A DNA stretch of 64,000 nucleotides from assembly GCF_021155765.1 (NCBI RefSeq), contig NC_060110.1, positions 2,976,001-3,040,000 on the forward strand, read 5' to 3'. The DNA comes from Diprion similis (taxonomy: Eukaryota > Arthropoda > Insecta > Hymenoptera > Diprionidae). Of the stretch, positions 50,427 to 62,774 are shown piece after piece (the first letter of the stretch is position 1; every line of letters starts with the position of its first letter). The notes below the pieces were generated by a model. That model was given only the letters and a program-made list of their open reading frames with translations, did not search any database and was not told the DNA's origin. A program made the position numbers and the translations under genes.

Positions 50427-51405
50427 ATGTCCGACCCTCGAATTCGCACTTTAAAGATAAAAACCGGAGTAGTGAAGCGGCTCGCCAAAGAGAAAGTTAC
50501 TTACGAAAAAGAAGCTGCCCAGCAACGCGACAGAATACAGAAATTCAAAGATCAGGGTGAGATCACATATTCACGTGTTCTTTAATCAATTAACTCAAGT
50601 GGCGAAGCCACGGCGTGAGGCATTCTTGTGGTGCAGAATTTTGATTAAAGCAGACTTTCTAAAAGCGAGCCGCCCAATTTGATAACTGGAAGGATACCTA
50701 ACCTACAGCAATTTTTGGATACACTATTTTTTCTCAGGCGTCAAAATTCAAAGTAACAAGAAGGCTAAAACCAACATAGTGGTTTGGTATATGACGTTAC
50801 GAAAATCATCTGTCAAATTTTATTCTCTTACATTTCTCAAGAATTTGAAGCTCACAAGCTAGCACAGTCATCATAATTACTCATTTGTTGAAGAAACGCG
50901 AAGACCACCAATCTTTCGCAAATATACCTACCAAATCTGGTGGTTTTCTAAACAATCCTTAGAAATACAATTTGGTGAATGATACTTGTTGTTAGTTACA
51001 ATGCCACAAAGTTTACTTCTGAAATCTGTAAGATCTAAGTTAATGATTTAATAATAATCTATGTCACAAAATGAATTAGCGGAATTATACCATATATAGT
51101 TATCTAATAGTCATGCATACATACCGTTTAGGTATTGCAATTGAAATAAGAGCAGTAATCCATAATTATCTGTTCTAGGTAAAGACGAGTATGATATACG
51201 TAAGCAAGAAGAGGTTCTTCAAGAGTCCTTGATGATGGTTCCTGACTGTCAGCGTCGTCTGGTAAAAGCATTTGAAGACTTAAAAAAAACCTTGGAAAGT
51301 GAACAAGACTTAAAAGAGACAGAAGCATATGCTGAGGCAGAAAAAGTGATTCTCGATGCAGAAATACAGCTTCCACAGCCAGGAGAAGCTTTAAAGACAT
51401 GTTAA
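50427..51405 (+). CDS. TBCA: Tubulin-specific chaperone A (tubulin cofactor A), complete, 2 coding exons
   Basis: Cytosolic chaperone that captures beta-tubulin released from the CCT chaperonin and passes it into the cofactor pathway of alpha/beta dimer assembly. Exons are 50,427-50,556 and 51,179-51,405. The intron is GT-AG and splits a glycine codon. The product is 118 aa (human 108). It opens with MSDPRIRTLKIKTGVVKRL, followed by the conserved KEKVTYEKEA, then KQEEVLQES and the signature MVPDCQRRL. The whole protein reads as amphipathic helices, as expected for the three-helix TBCA bundle. The ATG fits the family start. The gene is divergent from ADAP, and PDCD7 follows 209 bp after the stop on the same strand. 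No AATAAA is visible in that gap. Confidence 0.95.
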
Positions 51406-51614
51406 ATCGTAAAAGATATATTAACATCAGTTGAATAACGACTAATCATTACCAAATTTTTGTATTTTTTGCATTCTTGATATACTTTCCATTGAAGTAG
51501 AAACTAAGTTAATCTACACTTGATATTCCCATACATAGTGATAAGTTTTCGAAGAATTTTAGTTCTATTATTATTTTTTTTTTTTTTTTCATTTTAAATT
51601 TTGTTGAGGCAACT

Positions 51615-53198
51615 ATGTATAGAAATCATGATTTTTCACAAATGCCACCTCCCTACTATGATAGACAATTTCAATACCACCTTGATCCAACACTTCGAAC
51701 TCGCGAGATGCAAATGCAACAAAATTTTATTTATCCATCAATTGCAAATGCTGAATCTACTAATATCAAATTTACTAACTTTAATCCACTGTGTAACAAT
51801 GTCGATAACAACAAATCAGTTCTGATTGCTAAGCTAGAGGTACGAGAACAGGATGAACGGATGATAGATAATTTCTTAAAGCAAAATGAGAACCCTGTGA
51901 ATAGAATAAAGAAAGATAGTTCTAACTGCCTACCAAAAATTTCAGAGGCACGTAGTGCGTTAGTATCTGTTTTAAAGTTGCATAAAGAACTGAAACAAAG
52001 TTTTGCCAGTCTTGCCGAAAATCGGAATTTACCAGAACATGAATGGAACGAGAGAATAAACGCTGCCCAAAATAAGAAATTGTTAATTTTGGAAACCCTT
52101 AGTAAACTCAAAGATGACAAGGTTGTGAGTGAACTTACAACGTGTATAAACAAGCGAAAGAAGAAGAGATTACGTCAGAAGAAGCAAAGAGTATTACGGA
52201 AAATTGAAAAACTTACTGCTCACGAAAGAAGGATACAACTCCATGCCGAAGCAGATGCTTGGATAAAACTAAAGCAAGATATAATTGAAAAAGAAAAACA
52301 GGAAAATGATATGCGGAGAAATGCTGACATAGTGCTGGCCGAAGTCAGAGGAAAGCGAAACGACGCTAAAAAATTTTTGGCACTATTGCATGAATTGAAA
52401 AATCTGAGACGGATTGAAGCCAACATCGCCAGAGCGAGGGGAGAACATTTATCGACTGCAGCTGATGAGTCATTTACAAATATTATTGGTAAGTATTATT
52501 TTAAATTTCCAATAAACTCGTATACTTAAATTTTCATTTACATCTTATGTGGATAGAAAAAAGTTACATGTTCCTCACAGGAATTCCTTAGATTTGAGTT
52601 AAAAATTTTATGCTTCGAAAATATTTTTCTTTTCAATCAAAATCAAACTTTAGACCTTGTTCCTAGAGACAAAATATATTTCACTAAATTTTAAAATAGT
52701 CCATTATATCTCAATTTACATGTTGTGCATATACAACATAAGGTACGTGCATTTTGTTCGATTGCCTGTATTTTGTCACCTATCGTAGATAAATTACTGG
52801 AGCAATGGAAACTGATGGACCGAGAGTACTCAATCGAGGAACAAGGATTAAGGCTCATGTTGAAAACTAGTAATGACCAAGAAATTGAAAACCAGAAGCG
52901 GAATATTTTCGATGATTGGGAAAGTGCACTGTTTGGGAGAAAACTACCAGCTGTGGATATCTTTCAACGAAATATACATGGATTCATTACCATGAGGTAT
53001 TCAACAATGTTTAATATAGTGCTAAAACATGATAACACAATGCCTTTTTGATTGATTCTTCAATTTTGTTTTTGCAACGTTAGAGCTATGTGGGACAAAT
53101 ACATCAGCTGCGACGAACTTGGTTCACCAATACCAATTGGCTGGGTCATGCCAGATCCACCTTCATCTGCTGCCTGGCAAAAGTACCTCAAAAAATGA
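51615..53198 (+). CDS. PDCD7: Programmed cell death protein 7 / U11-U12 snRNP 59K protein, complete, 3 coding exons
   Basis: Component of the U11/U12 di-snRNP that recognises introns of the minor spliceosome. Exons are 51,615-52,488, 52,789-52,996 and 53,084-53,198, with GT-AG borders and phases that join to 398 aa (human is 485, with a longer proline-rich N-terminus). The N-terminal quarter is low in charge (MPPPYYDRQ). Residues of about 75-290 are strongly charged and helical, with a lysine/arginine-rich run (NKRKKKRLRQKKQR) as in the family. The end is diagnostic: MWDKYISCDELG, then PIPIGWVMPDPPSS and AAWQKYLKK before the stop, matching the GWVLPPLPS tail of vertebrate PDCD7. The start is the first ATG; the frame stays open some way upstream, so an earlier exon cannot be excluded. 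Confidence 0.9.
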
Positions 53199-53892
53199 AT
53201 CACTTTTTTACCACTAATGTAAAACTATTTGTATTATGAGATAATGTTAATATTACATTCAATTAACACTTTGGCTCACATTTTTTTCACCCTAATGTAT
53301 CATTGTAATTAAAGTTGTTATCCCGGATCATCTATCTTAAAAGCTTGGTGCGGGATAAACAGTTTAACTGGTGGTCAATATGAGAATTTCTACTGTCAAT
53401 ACAGTGCAAAAGCATGAAATCTTTTTGGTACCTACAGGGTCCCAAATTTTTGTAATTTATTGTTCCTACGAGAACACAACGAGAGCACAACTACAAGATG
53501 TGCACAACTCCAATTCTTGAGTAGCATAACAATCTAAACATCATTATGAAACAAAAAGTATACGAATCAATTATTTCGTATATCTCTGCTTTACACTACA
53601 CATAAAAAATGTTTTTGAATGAAAATGATGCTTTAAGCTTTGCTTCTTATGGTTTTCAACATCAGAATAATACTAGTTGAACATTTAACCATATTTGCTA
53701 CATTTCCATTCTGATTTGAACAACATATACCTTAATTGCTTAGCCGGACCATATATCACGATTTATGAATTTTGGTGGTTTTTTGATTGGGCATGGGTAC
53801 CAGCTTGACTATAAGATTGAAAAAGAAGAAGAAGAAGAGGAAGTGGCTAGAACAATATAATATCACCCGATCTTCTGAATTATACCTTTCAA
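53199..53892. other. 3' flank of PDCD7 and convergent spacer
   Basis: AT-rich DNA with an ATTAAA variant poly(A) hexamer at about 53,307, roughly 110 bp after the PDCD7 stop, which may end that transcript. A short (GAA)n-type microsatellite lies at about 53,822-53,843. I see no gene here. Confidence 0.4.
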
Positions 53893-54398
53893 TCATTCTC
53901 CAATACTTCTATTTTGGTCTGATCCGTACATTCCACAGCTGCTTTATCGTCAATAGAGTCATTTGTCCCTTGCGTCTCTTCTCCGTTACTTCCATCACAG
54001 CATGGTTAAACTCTGTTAGTATGGATATAATGTCTCCGCCAGGTATGTAGACCGTAAGTGTTACAATATCATCTATTTAGAGCCTTGTATCCATAGTCTT
54101 GATAATAAACACATCTACTGATCTTCCAGCGCAATAACATTGTCACATATCAGCAATACAGGCGTAGTAATTGGTTTATCGTCTTCATTGGCAACCTGCT
54201 GATTGATTCGGGATACACTATCTTCTGAGACTATTTCTTGGTATACATTCATAGGTGTCAATGCATTTACCACGTATCTTGTGCTTTCTTTCATTACCGT
54301 TATCTAGGTATACTTGTAGATATTTTCATCGTAGTATAGATTGGTACACTGTTTGGAAGCGGGACGCTTTGTGTACGCCCCGAAAGCTTTGAAAATCG
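53893..54398 (-). pseudogene. Decayed coding sequence of unknown family
   Basis: Read on the minus strand, three neighbouring frames carry protein-like sequence in succession, broken by stops and shifts. The first frame runs from about 54,398 (KRPASKQCTNLYYDE), crosses a TAG at 54,304-54,306 and continues through VVNALTPMNVYQEIVSED to LLICDNVIALED, stopping at 54,115. The next frame holds VYIPGGDIISILTEFNHAV and stops at 53,909. The third gives NDSIDDKAAVECTDQTKIE and stops at 53,893. The acidic, serine-poor composition and continuous order suggest one former exon with at least two frameshifts and two stops. I do not recognise the family. Sequencing errors in a live gene, or unusual introns, are alternatives. 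Confidence 0.4.
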
Positions 54399-55033
54399 AA
54401 CTTACTAAGCAGAGGTACCAAAATAGTATACAATAGTCAGGGCGGTTAAGGGAATAGGATTCCAAAAAATTTGTCGCCGGAGTGTTTTCCCACAAATGCC
54501 TAGAGACTTCGAAATCACACGTGCATGAGTGAAAATCACACTTATGTATACAATTCAGTGTCTAAAAAAGTATGATTCAACCTGGGCTGTCTGAGTAGGT
54601 CCTTTCATACTATGAAATGAACACGCAGTTGTTCGGCTATAATTTATTCAAATTTTGTTACTATAACGTAAAGAAGCTGTTCAGAACCCGTTCAGGGCCA
54701 CTATACCCTCTACAGTACATACAATCCCAAGTTCACTATCGTGGCAAACAAAACAACAACACAACGCATTATACTAATCATGTATTATGTACCTATTTAA
54801 AAACGTCGCGGTACTTGTGTAGTGCAAAACAAAATAAAATTCTTGAAAATTTCAATTTCCCCAAGTTTCCCCTCATTTCCCGGTTTTCCAGGGTCAGTTT
54901 ATACCCAGCTTTGGATTTTTAGTTCGTTGACGTGTTACCGTAAGACTTCAAAATTTAATTGAAAAGTTATCACAAAATTTGATAAACAAACTAGATAAGA
55001 ATCATTTAAATAAAATCTCAGAAATGTAGAAAT
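54399..55033. other. Spacer downstream of UTP15
   Basis: About 630 bp of AT-rich DNA between the decayed coding sequence and the UTP15 3' UTR. The open frames on both strands look random, and I see nothing else to annotate. Confidence 0.4.
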
Positions 55034-55039
55034 TTTATT
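55034..55039 (-). terminator. Candidate poly(A) signal of UTP15
   Basis: TTTATT on the plus strand reads AATAAA on the UTP15 strand, 31-36 bp past the stop codon at 55,070. This implies a very short 3' UTR. Confidence 0.5.
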
Positions 55040-55069
55040 ATAAACTGTACATTTGAATAAGGTCTAAAA

Positions 55070-58000
55070 TTATCCTATACTTATGACGAGTTCTGTTAGG
55101 GCAGCATTTGATGCCTCTAAAGGCTGATTACCTTGAACAGCTAATGAAGATACAGTTTCAGCACCAGTCACTAACATCTGCAGGGCGCCTTGCAATTCCA
55201 GTAATGATTTGGTCAAGTTCTCTTCTTCTTCCAGCTTCTTAGCTAATTGGTTGAACATAACTCGTGCCTCGTCGTTCAATTCTTCCAAATTCTCTTCATA
55301 AACATCTATGAGGGATGAGAATGCATGTTTGAATCATGTTGGGAGGGGGATTATTCAACTTGGACGGTCTAAAATCATACCTATTTTTCGGAGTTTTGTT
55401 TTCAGAAAATGAAAACAAAGTAATTTGAGTTTATTATTCATAGTTTCAAGAACATTTCAGAATTTTTTTAATTGATATTAATAAGAAAGTAGCGGTATAA
55501 CGTATATTAGTAATGAACGACTACGTTTTCAATCCAGTGGCGCAAATTTCTCGATCAATACATATCCTATCGAGTTGAAGTTTCAACACAATCTTTAAAA
55601 CTTGCTTATCAATTCGAGCTCATGGATAGATTTTTGAATTTCAATCCTAAAATTTTTTTAAAAAAAGTTTTTTAAATCTTTGATCGTAAAATGAAATTTT
55701 TTGTTCATAATCGTATATATATGACAAATTATTTTTTTTTAAATTTGCGCGACAAGTTCGAACCTGAGAAGGTGTTTTTAACTGAAAAATTTTTTTATAT
55801 CTGTTACAAATTGGAGAGTGATGTCAGGAGATGTGCCACCACAAAAGCCCTCAAGTTCAGAGTCGTTCACTACTTATATGCGCGATGCCACTATTCTATT
55901 ATTAATTTCAATGACAAAATTATAATATGTTCTTGAAAGTATGAATAATAAAGCCCTCAAACTCAATTGGCTTCAAGTGTTTTCATTTTTGTTTTTTTTT
56001 AACTCCTAAAAATAGTTATGATTTCAGACCATTCAAGCTGTACCACCTTCACCTTAAGCACCACACTGTTTACTCTAATAACATTGCAATACATTAAACC
56101 AGAATGTGTAAAAAAAATTCATTAGTAATAATCTAACATCTTTTTCTGAGAAAAGCATCCTTTTCCTGTAATAAATTTCATCAATCCGTTTTTTTCATAA
56201 CAAACGAACGCAAAATATTCTGTCACTAACGTGTTTAGTCAATGAACTAAATTTCTTATGTATATATACTATAACAACTGGTTACCTGTAAGCTATGAAA
56301 CCCAAATTTTTAGCCATTTTAATGACAGTACCATATAAAGCTTCCTTTAATTTTAACATCATGTATAATTGGAACTAAGCAGGTGGACAACTTTGATCAA
56401 TAATGATGCAATTACCAAAATACATCAACAGATTCAAAAAAATACACTTGAAGTTACCAAGGAACTGAACAATGCAAAAAGCTAAAATCTTTCACCTAAA
56501 TTGATTGAATGTAGATGCTATTCTAGTTTGAATTGCACCGATTAAAATACAGAATAAAATTGCGGTTTTCAATTCTCATTCTTAATTCGAAAAATATTCA
56601 CGTAATCAAAGAGACAACTCACCCACTAAGACACTAGTGACGTGCAGCAAAACTTTTCCAAACCGAACATTCCCGATATGGCGTATCAAAAATCGAAGAA
56701 TAGATGATAGTGATTTTCCATCACGTCCTGCCAGAGCTTGCTTCAATCCTTGACGTCTGGTGAGTTCTTGGAACAAAGCAACTGTGACATGTGGTGTCTT
56801 ATTAACAACGAATGCCAGGAGAGCACTGTCCAGGGCTTTGGAATACTGGAATTTTCTAAGAAAGGCATCCTGTTTAGACATGACCTCTTTTGTCTCTTCT
56901 TGAACAATCGCGTCTGTACTGGGTACATGTGAATGTGAATCTGCATATCTATAAGATACTTTTTTCCGCTGAGTTTTGCTCTCCTTCACCTCTGTGTCCC
57001 TTCGTCTGACTGATAACATGCCGTCAACCATACCAGCTACCACGGTTTCATCATCACCCTGACCAATTCAAAATATTAACGTGAATACATACGAAAGCTA
57101 GAAATTCTGATGTTTTAAGCACATTACATTGCTACTTCGATGACCATAACGGCGTACCGCCATAACATACAGAGCTTGATACGTAACTGCTGTTTTTAAC
57201 TGCTAGAGTTATAGTTGAAGCTACAGTCACAGGTTTGTTCAATGAAAATATAATGTTTTTGAAATCGTAATAATTACTCACACTGACTCCAACGCTGAGT
57301 ACTGCATTAGGATAATCCAAAGTGTGGACAACTTTATATGTGCCAGCGTCATAGATTTTAACATGTCTATCCAAAGATCCTGATACAATTCTTCGACCGT
57401 TTGAAGCCAGTTTCAGACATGTTACTGTCTTGTGATGCTGTGATACTTTTGCTTGTAATCTTCCTCCAGCTAACGCATCCCAGACCCTGATTTCAGTGCC
57501 ACCTTCAAAGAATTTATATATTAAATACGATGTATAATTCTTTAAGCTTCTTCAGATATTTTCAGTTTGTAACATTTCCATCAACTTGCACTAAAATAAA
57601 TTGTGAATAAACTCTATCTTACCGGCAGATACAAATACTCCGCCAGAAGGAAGGAAGAGCAAACTTTCTACAGGAGCCTCATGGTCAACCGTGAAAACAG
57701 TTTTGTTTGTTCTGGTGTCATACATTTGTATATGTTTGTCGTAGCTTCCAGATAAGAAAATGTCAGGAGATACCGGGCTTACAGCTCCTGCTCTGATGTA
57801 ATCTGTGTGTTTGTTGAATGTGATCAACTGTTTCTCACTGGGTATGTCCCATAAAGCAACTGTGTTGTCATCCGAGAATGAAGTGATCCGAATTCCATCA
57901 CTCGTGAAAAATGTTCTATGTACGGGGGCCGTGTGTCCTTTGAATAGACGAAGTAAATTTTTTGAGTTGAAATCGAACAGTCTGACATTGTGTTCCTCTC

Positions 58001-58626
58001 CTCCGGCACAAAGCAATTTCCCATCACTTCGAAAAGATCCACCGTACGCATTTTTTTTAAACCGACTCAAGTTCTTTTCAACGAGCTTTGTTATGGGGTT
58101 GTAAACTTGTACTCTCGCCGAGGATGTCACGGCAAAGTAGTGCGGTTCAATCGGTGAAAAATCAATGTAATCAATCGGCCCAAATTCCTTGACCAAAACA
58201 GGCGCCTATCGGACAGAGAAAAAAGCATATTTAGATAATATTTACATAATAAATAACTAAATCAGTTTACTGTTTAAATCCTCAATAACGGAAACCAAGT
58301 CGGGCGTTTTGTTTATATTTTATTGCAATATTGCAGATCAATTCATGATTAATAAGTGACTTTGTTTTCCACATACATTTTCGGTTTACATTTTCACATT
58401 GTGTTTAAAGGCGAAGGCCGCACGTCAAACTAGTTTCGAGGTTAGGTTCAGTACACGTGGTAACGACACAGAAAAAAACGTGCATATACCTGTATTCCGA
58501 TAAACGTAGAGAAGAAATTGAAGTAACGTAACTCACCGTAAATTGTTTCCAATATATATTATCGGGACTTAACTCTGGCCCAGTTTTAGCGAATATCTTC
58601 ACGTTCGTCTTTTTGAACGAGGCCAT
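55070..58626 (-). CDS. UTP15: U3 small nucleolar RNA-associated protein 15, complete, 5 coding exons
   Basis: Nucleolar WD40 protein of the t-UTP/UtpA subcomplex of the small-subunit processome, needed for pre-rRNA transcription and 18S maturation. Exons in gene order are 58,626-58,537, 58,205-57,623, 57,502-57,282, 57,058-56,623 and 55,305-55,070. All borders are GT-AG and the phases join to 521 aa (human 518). Residues of about 35-320 form a WD40 propeller: FGPIDYIDFSP, VALWDIPSEKQ, LSGSYDKHIQMYDTR, FVSAGGTEIRVWDALAGG, VSGSLDRHVKIYD and VVAGMVDGMLSV. After a basic linker, about 345-500 is the helical UTP15 C-terminal domain (FQYSKALDSAL, ALAGRDGKSLSSILRFLIRH). The last exon is a charged helix ending LVISIG. 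It is convergent with PDCD7 and divergent from DCAF12. Confidence 0.95.
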
Positions 58627-58928
58627 GCCGTTTGCGATAACGTCAACTGAAATATTCTTCTGCTAACGACGGTAACTTTTCTTTTTCTCTTATTGGTAAA
58701 TCAGAGCTCGCAAATGTTTGTTTACATGTCGTTTACATCAAGGCTAAGGGCGCCTTTCTTCTGCATCAATTTTCTGATATAAATCGACCCTAAGTGATTT
58801 CATTAATCAGATGGTCGGATCCAACGGAATAGGCCAATGAAATCACTTTGTGTTATGTTTTTTGAAGAAATGAAAGCGAGCAATGAAGGGTAAGTAGAGC
58901 GTTAGAGAGAAGAAAAACGCGTGTGTTT

Positions 58929-58971
<43 letters not shown>

Positions 58972-60545
58972 GAACTATGACGCGTTAGATTTTAACCGAT
59001 TCAGGCCCGATTCCTCCAACGTTAATCGAAGTTTCAACTAAGTTCAGTCTATCTCCAAATTATACCAAAAAAATTGAACACCGTTTGAACTATGTCGGAA
59101 AAAATGGGTATCTGGGGCACACGTTTTTTGTTCATACCGTTCATACATGAAATCTGATGAGAACCATATGGTAACTTCGGTATCGCGCGTATTGGTGTTG
59201 TCTTATGTTGGACCCGCTCGGGATGTTAGCGTGCGATTTTATCGACCGGTTTTCCGACGTATCGGCATGCTCGAGAACTTCTATGCTCAACAAATGATGA
59301 TCATTTTAAGCATTTGAAGTATGTACCCTATTGTTTTCAAGGGTTAATTAAAATTCGAATGACATGTATTGCTAAATATAATAATGAAAGCTTATTTTTT
59401 GGTGTTATTAATTAATACGTTAAATCAGGCATTACCAAACCAATCACAGACCAATTTATTTGAGAAAAGGATTTGGAATTGGGATTTAAGAATGTGATTT
59501 ACTGAGTATATTTTAATTCTGACGTAAAAATTCTGCAGTCGGCATAGAAATAAATAAATTACATGGATTCTAAGAATTTCCAACAGTAAACTCATAGAAT
59601 TTATGTCATTTAAGTCTAACCCAAATCCTCGACTGTAGGTGTAGCCCGACTGTTATTCAACTAGGCTTTGTTACAATTGATTGTAAACTTCCCATTGTTA
59701 TGTATCTCGTGCACCTAATGCTGACTCTTACCACAAAACAATTATGAAACAGATAAAAATTTTCGAGTGGATTCGATCAGATTTTTGTACATTACATTTG
59801 TCATTTAATGGTGATTAATTATAATTCTAATAGATTATAATTCAAATTCCAAAATAAATTTTCGCGTAAAAATATAATTCATCAATATGATTAAATCGGA
59901 TAAACTTTAAGATTAGTTTATTGATTTCTTTACAATAACCTGAAAACTTAGCATGAAACTCATGAACCCCACACTGTATTCGTTTCATTTTCAATCGAAA
60001 TCGGTTTCAATCAATTGTCTTTTATCATATAATATAGGATTTTTCAACCACGGAATTCGCGTGGAGAGAAAAGCTGCGGTCTTACAAAACGGACGGATAA
60101 ACTGCTGTTTATCAGTCACCTAGTATATGGATAATGGTATACATACATACCTATATCGTGTGCGCTGGGTTTCCCAAGATGGCGATGGTTACTTTTATGC
60201 AGTGAACACTCTGCTGTCTTTATCATGTATTTCTTCAACTTATCTTATATATTTTCGTGTTTAATTGTCACATTCGCCTGGCGAGGTTCGAAATATTTAT
60301 GAATGCTGTCGGTGGTTATCCGTTGCACCGTGAACGTGAATCGTCAAAAAGTGACGACAAGGCAGTAACTCGGGCGACAGTTTCAAATACCATGTACAGA
60401 AAAGCTCAATACCATCAGTCCGTGTTCAGTTTTTTCTTGTTCAACTACTATTACTAATAATTAAATAGATAAATAAACTTCTACGTCGTTAAATCGCGTA
60501 AATAACTTATATACTTTTCTTCGAAATTAAATACAACTATTTAAA
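58627..60545. promoter_or_regulatory. Divergent upstream region between UTP15 and DCAF12
   Basis: 1.9 kb between two start codons pointing apart. It contains the (CT)n tract described separately, an AAGATGGCG motif near 60,177 (YY1/Pho-like core) and small open frames that look random, including 66 codons at 60,257 just upstream of DCAF12. Promoter function is inferred from position. Confidence 0.4.
58932..58970. repeat. (CT)n microsatellite, 39 bp
   Basis: A perfect TC/CT dinucleotide run, about 300 bp upstream of the UTP15 start codon on its strand. On the opposite strand it is (GA)n, the kind of tract bound by GAGA factor in insects, so it may have a promoter role. That role is inference. 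Confidence 0.9.
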
Positions 60546-62774
60546 ATGGCAGAAACACAAAGAATGCCTGTGTATGGTCGACATCCTCCTTGTGCAACTG
60601 GGTCCCGTTTGGAAGAACGTAGAGCCCGAAGGTATGTTAACAATAATTCTATATTTATATGTTCTTTATGTATCCATAACTGGGTATTGCATGTGTGTTT
60701 ACCTGGTCTCATATTTTTTTCTCATCTTATGTTGTCAAACTGCACAGAACAGTGTAGGTTTACATTTGGTTGTAAATTTCATGCATATGCGTATGATACT
60801 GGATTATTTAAATATTTAGATTTCGTTAAATTTAGTGATTCGAATGTGATATCGCTTCGCAATGAGGTTAACAACATTTCGAGAACATAGCCTGTAGATA
60901 AAAAAATTATAATATCTTTGAATAAAAAAATATCTCTAACTTTAATCATCTCGTGTTGAAGGGTATCAATTGACATAAATTAAGCAGTGAGCGAAAGACA
61001 GAAAAAGTGGCAAAGCGACCAACCTGATATGAGTATATAGATCAGATGAGAAATTGAAAGCAGTCTGTAAACAATTCTGAATCATCAAAATCATTGTTAT
61101 CGATACCATATCAACCATCTGTTTACTGCCATACATATGCGTACAATGATTCTTGTTTACTTTGGTTGGCCTAATTTTTAGTAGCGGGTCTGTACGCAGT
61201 ACAAGGTCAATTTTAAAAGATCACTTCAAAGCCATATTTGTATGGAAACTGGTAGAAGTGACTGTATGCAATGAGGGCAAATTTATTGATGTTAATGTAA
61301 CAAATTATTGAAAGAAAATTATAACACATTTTACTTCATCATATGATTTCTATTTATTCAATGTACCTAAAGTTTTGATTGATCAAGCATGATTGAAGAG
61401 AGTTCCAATATTTAATGAGGGAACCAATGCGGTACGTAGCCATAATTTTACTATTTTGTACTCTCAAATAGCTAACCAGACCTTATTCATTCATCAGAAG
61501 TTTATTACTGAAACTCAGTCTTAGTGGTAGAGTATTCGATCAAGCTCGATCGATCAGAACTTCAGGCGCATGAAATTTAAACAGTCCTGAGTTTCTAAAA
61601 TTCATAGTTGTGGTTGCTACGTAAGCATTAATTTTTTTTATTTTTTACCGTACCAGAAAAATATAGTTCAGGGTACTGAAAATGATAATTAGTTTTACAC
61701 AAAGCTGAAGCTAGCAGCAGAGTTAGCAGCCACATATGTTTAAATTTTTGAAATTAGAAAAATGTAGTTCAGTTTTATCCTCATATAATTCTATACAGGA
61801 TTGGGGTTCAAGGTATTTCACAAAATTTTGATTTTTAGACTTCACCAACTTATTCGAGTTAGAACGTTTCGCTGCTATTGAAAGTTATTGAGTATTTCAC
61901 TTTAGAACATTGAGAAAAATTTTTCTGAAAATTTGAAAATTTTCAAAAATAATATTTACTTTCACGTTTTTGAATTCGTCTTCAAACTCAGTATGAGCCG
62001 GTCAAAATATGTGTTCCCTAAGTAAAATCACGAAGCACTCGAAAAATGAGAAAGTCGCGTAATCCACAAATCAAAGCACATTGGCATTATCATCCCTCTA
62101 CGAAATCCTTCGAGTTTCGTATTAAACTTTTTCCCGTATCTCTACTAATTAGTGAGATATTCACCTGGGGCGATTAAAAAAGATCACCCTATATATTATC
62201 TGTTCACAAAAACTGGCTATGGAATCCTCTTAACAGGGGCAAATTACTACCTGGAATAACAGGTAGTAACAACCACAAACTACCATTAAACCACAAACAA
62301 TAATTTTTTGTTTCTTAGGCTCGCTTTGCGCTTGGAGAAAAATCGAAAGCCAGAAAAACCCGAAGATTTCGTATGCTACGAATCCAGCGACGAAGAAGAG
62401 GAAACTGTGACTGAAGGAAAACAGTATTTGAGAACGTCCTTTAATTTTGTGGATTATGTACGTGCTAGAGAAACGAATTTAAAAGAAGTAAGAAAAATCA
62501 ACCAAGAATATGGCTCACGTCATATCCTAACCCACGACTTATTCAAAGAATATTCGGTTAGTTTAAATAATATGAATAAAGTGTTCTGTTCGCAATGGTT
62601 GAGCGACAGACAAGTTGTATTCGGAACTAAATGTAATAAGCTAATGGTGTATGACGTCGCAACTCAAAAACTTGACCAAATACCGTCGTTACATGGGAGA
62701 CAAACAAACCCAGCAGGTGCCGCTATTCCTGAACAACAGTGCGGCATTCACTCTGTACAAATAAATCCTTCGAG
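60546..62774 (+). CDS. DCAF12: DDB1- and CUL4-associated factor 12, first two coding exons; gene runs off the window
   Basis: Substrate receptor of CRL4 ubiquitin ligases; in mammals it recognises proteins with a C-terminal double-glutamate degron. Exons are 60,546-60,631 and 62,319-62,774, joined by a GT-AG intron of 1,687 bp that splits an arginine codon. The next donor (GTGAGT) is at 62,775. The 180 codons seen comprise a basic N-terminus, an acidic patch (YESSDEEEET, about 49-58), then the conserved start of the WD40 propeller: NMNKVFCSQWLSDRQVVFG, TKCNKLMVYDVAT and QQCGIHSVQINPSR. The last stretch matches the human exon boundary before TLLATGG. No continuation exon is seen before 64,000. 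The first ATG is used; its context (AAAATGG) is good. Confidence 0.92.
61850..62190. repeat. Probable dispersed-repeat relic in DCAF12 intron 1
   Basis: A low-complexity block with features common to non-autonomous insect repeats: a dyad ACTAATTAGT near 62,143-62,155, and an end-like sequence GATTAAAAAAGATCACCCTA near 62,173. Read on the other strand this is AGGGTGATCTTTTTTAATC. I find no matching second terminus, so the boundaries and class are guesses. Confidence 0.3.

Noticed and set aside
52220-52426. Minus-strand open frames opposite PDCD7 exon 1 (also 51,731-52,153)
   Set aside because: Shadow frames of a well-supported coding exon, rich in serine and phenylalanine as expected for antisense of lysine/glutamate codons.
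53787-54050. Plus-strand 87-codon open frame
   Set aside because: It is opposite the more protein-like minus-strand remnant and begins in a GAA microsatellite; no family resemblance.
57805-58104. Plus-strand open frame opposite UTP15 exon 2
   Set aside because: Shadow of conserved WD40 coding sequence on the other strand.
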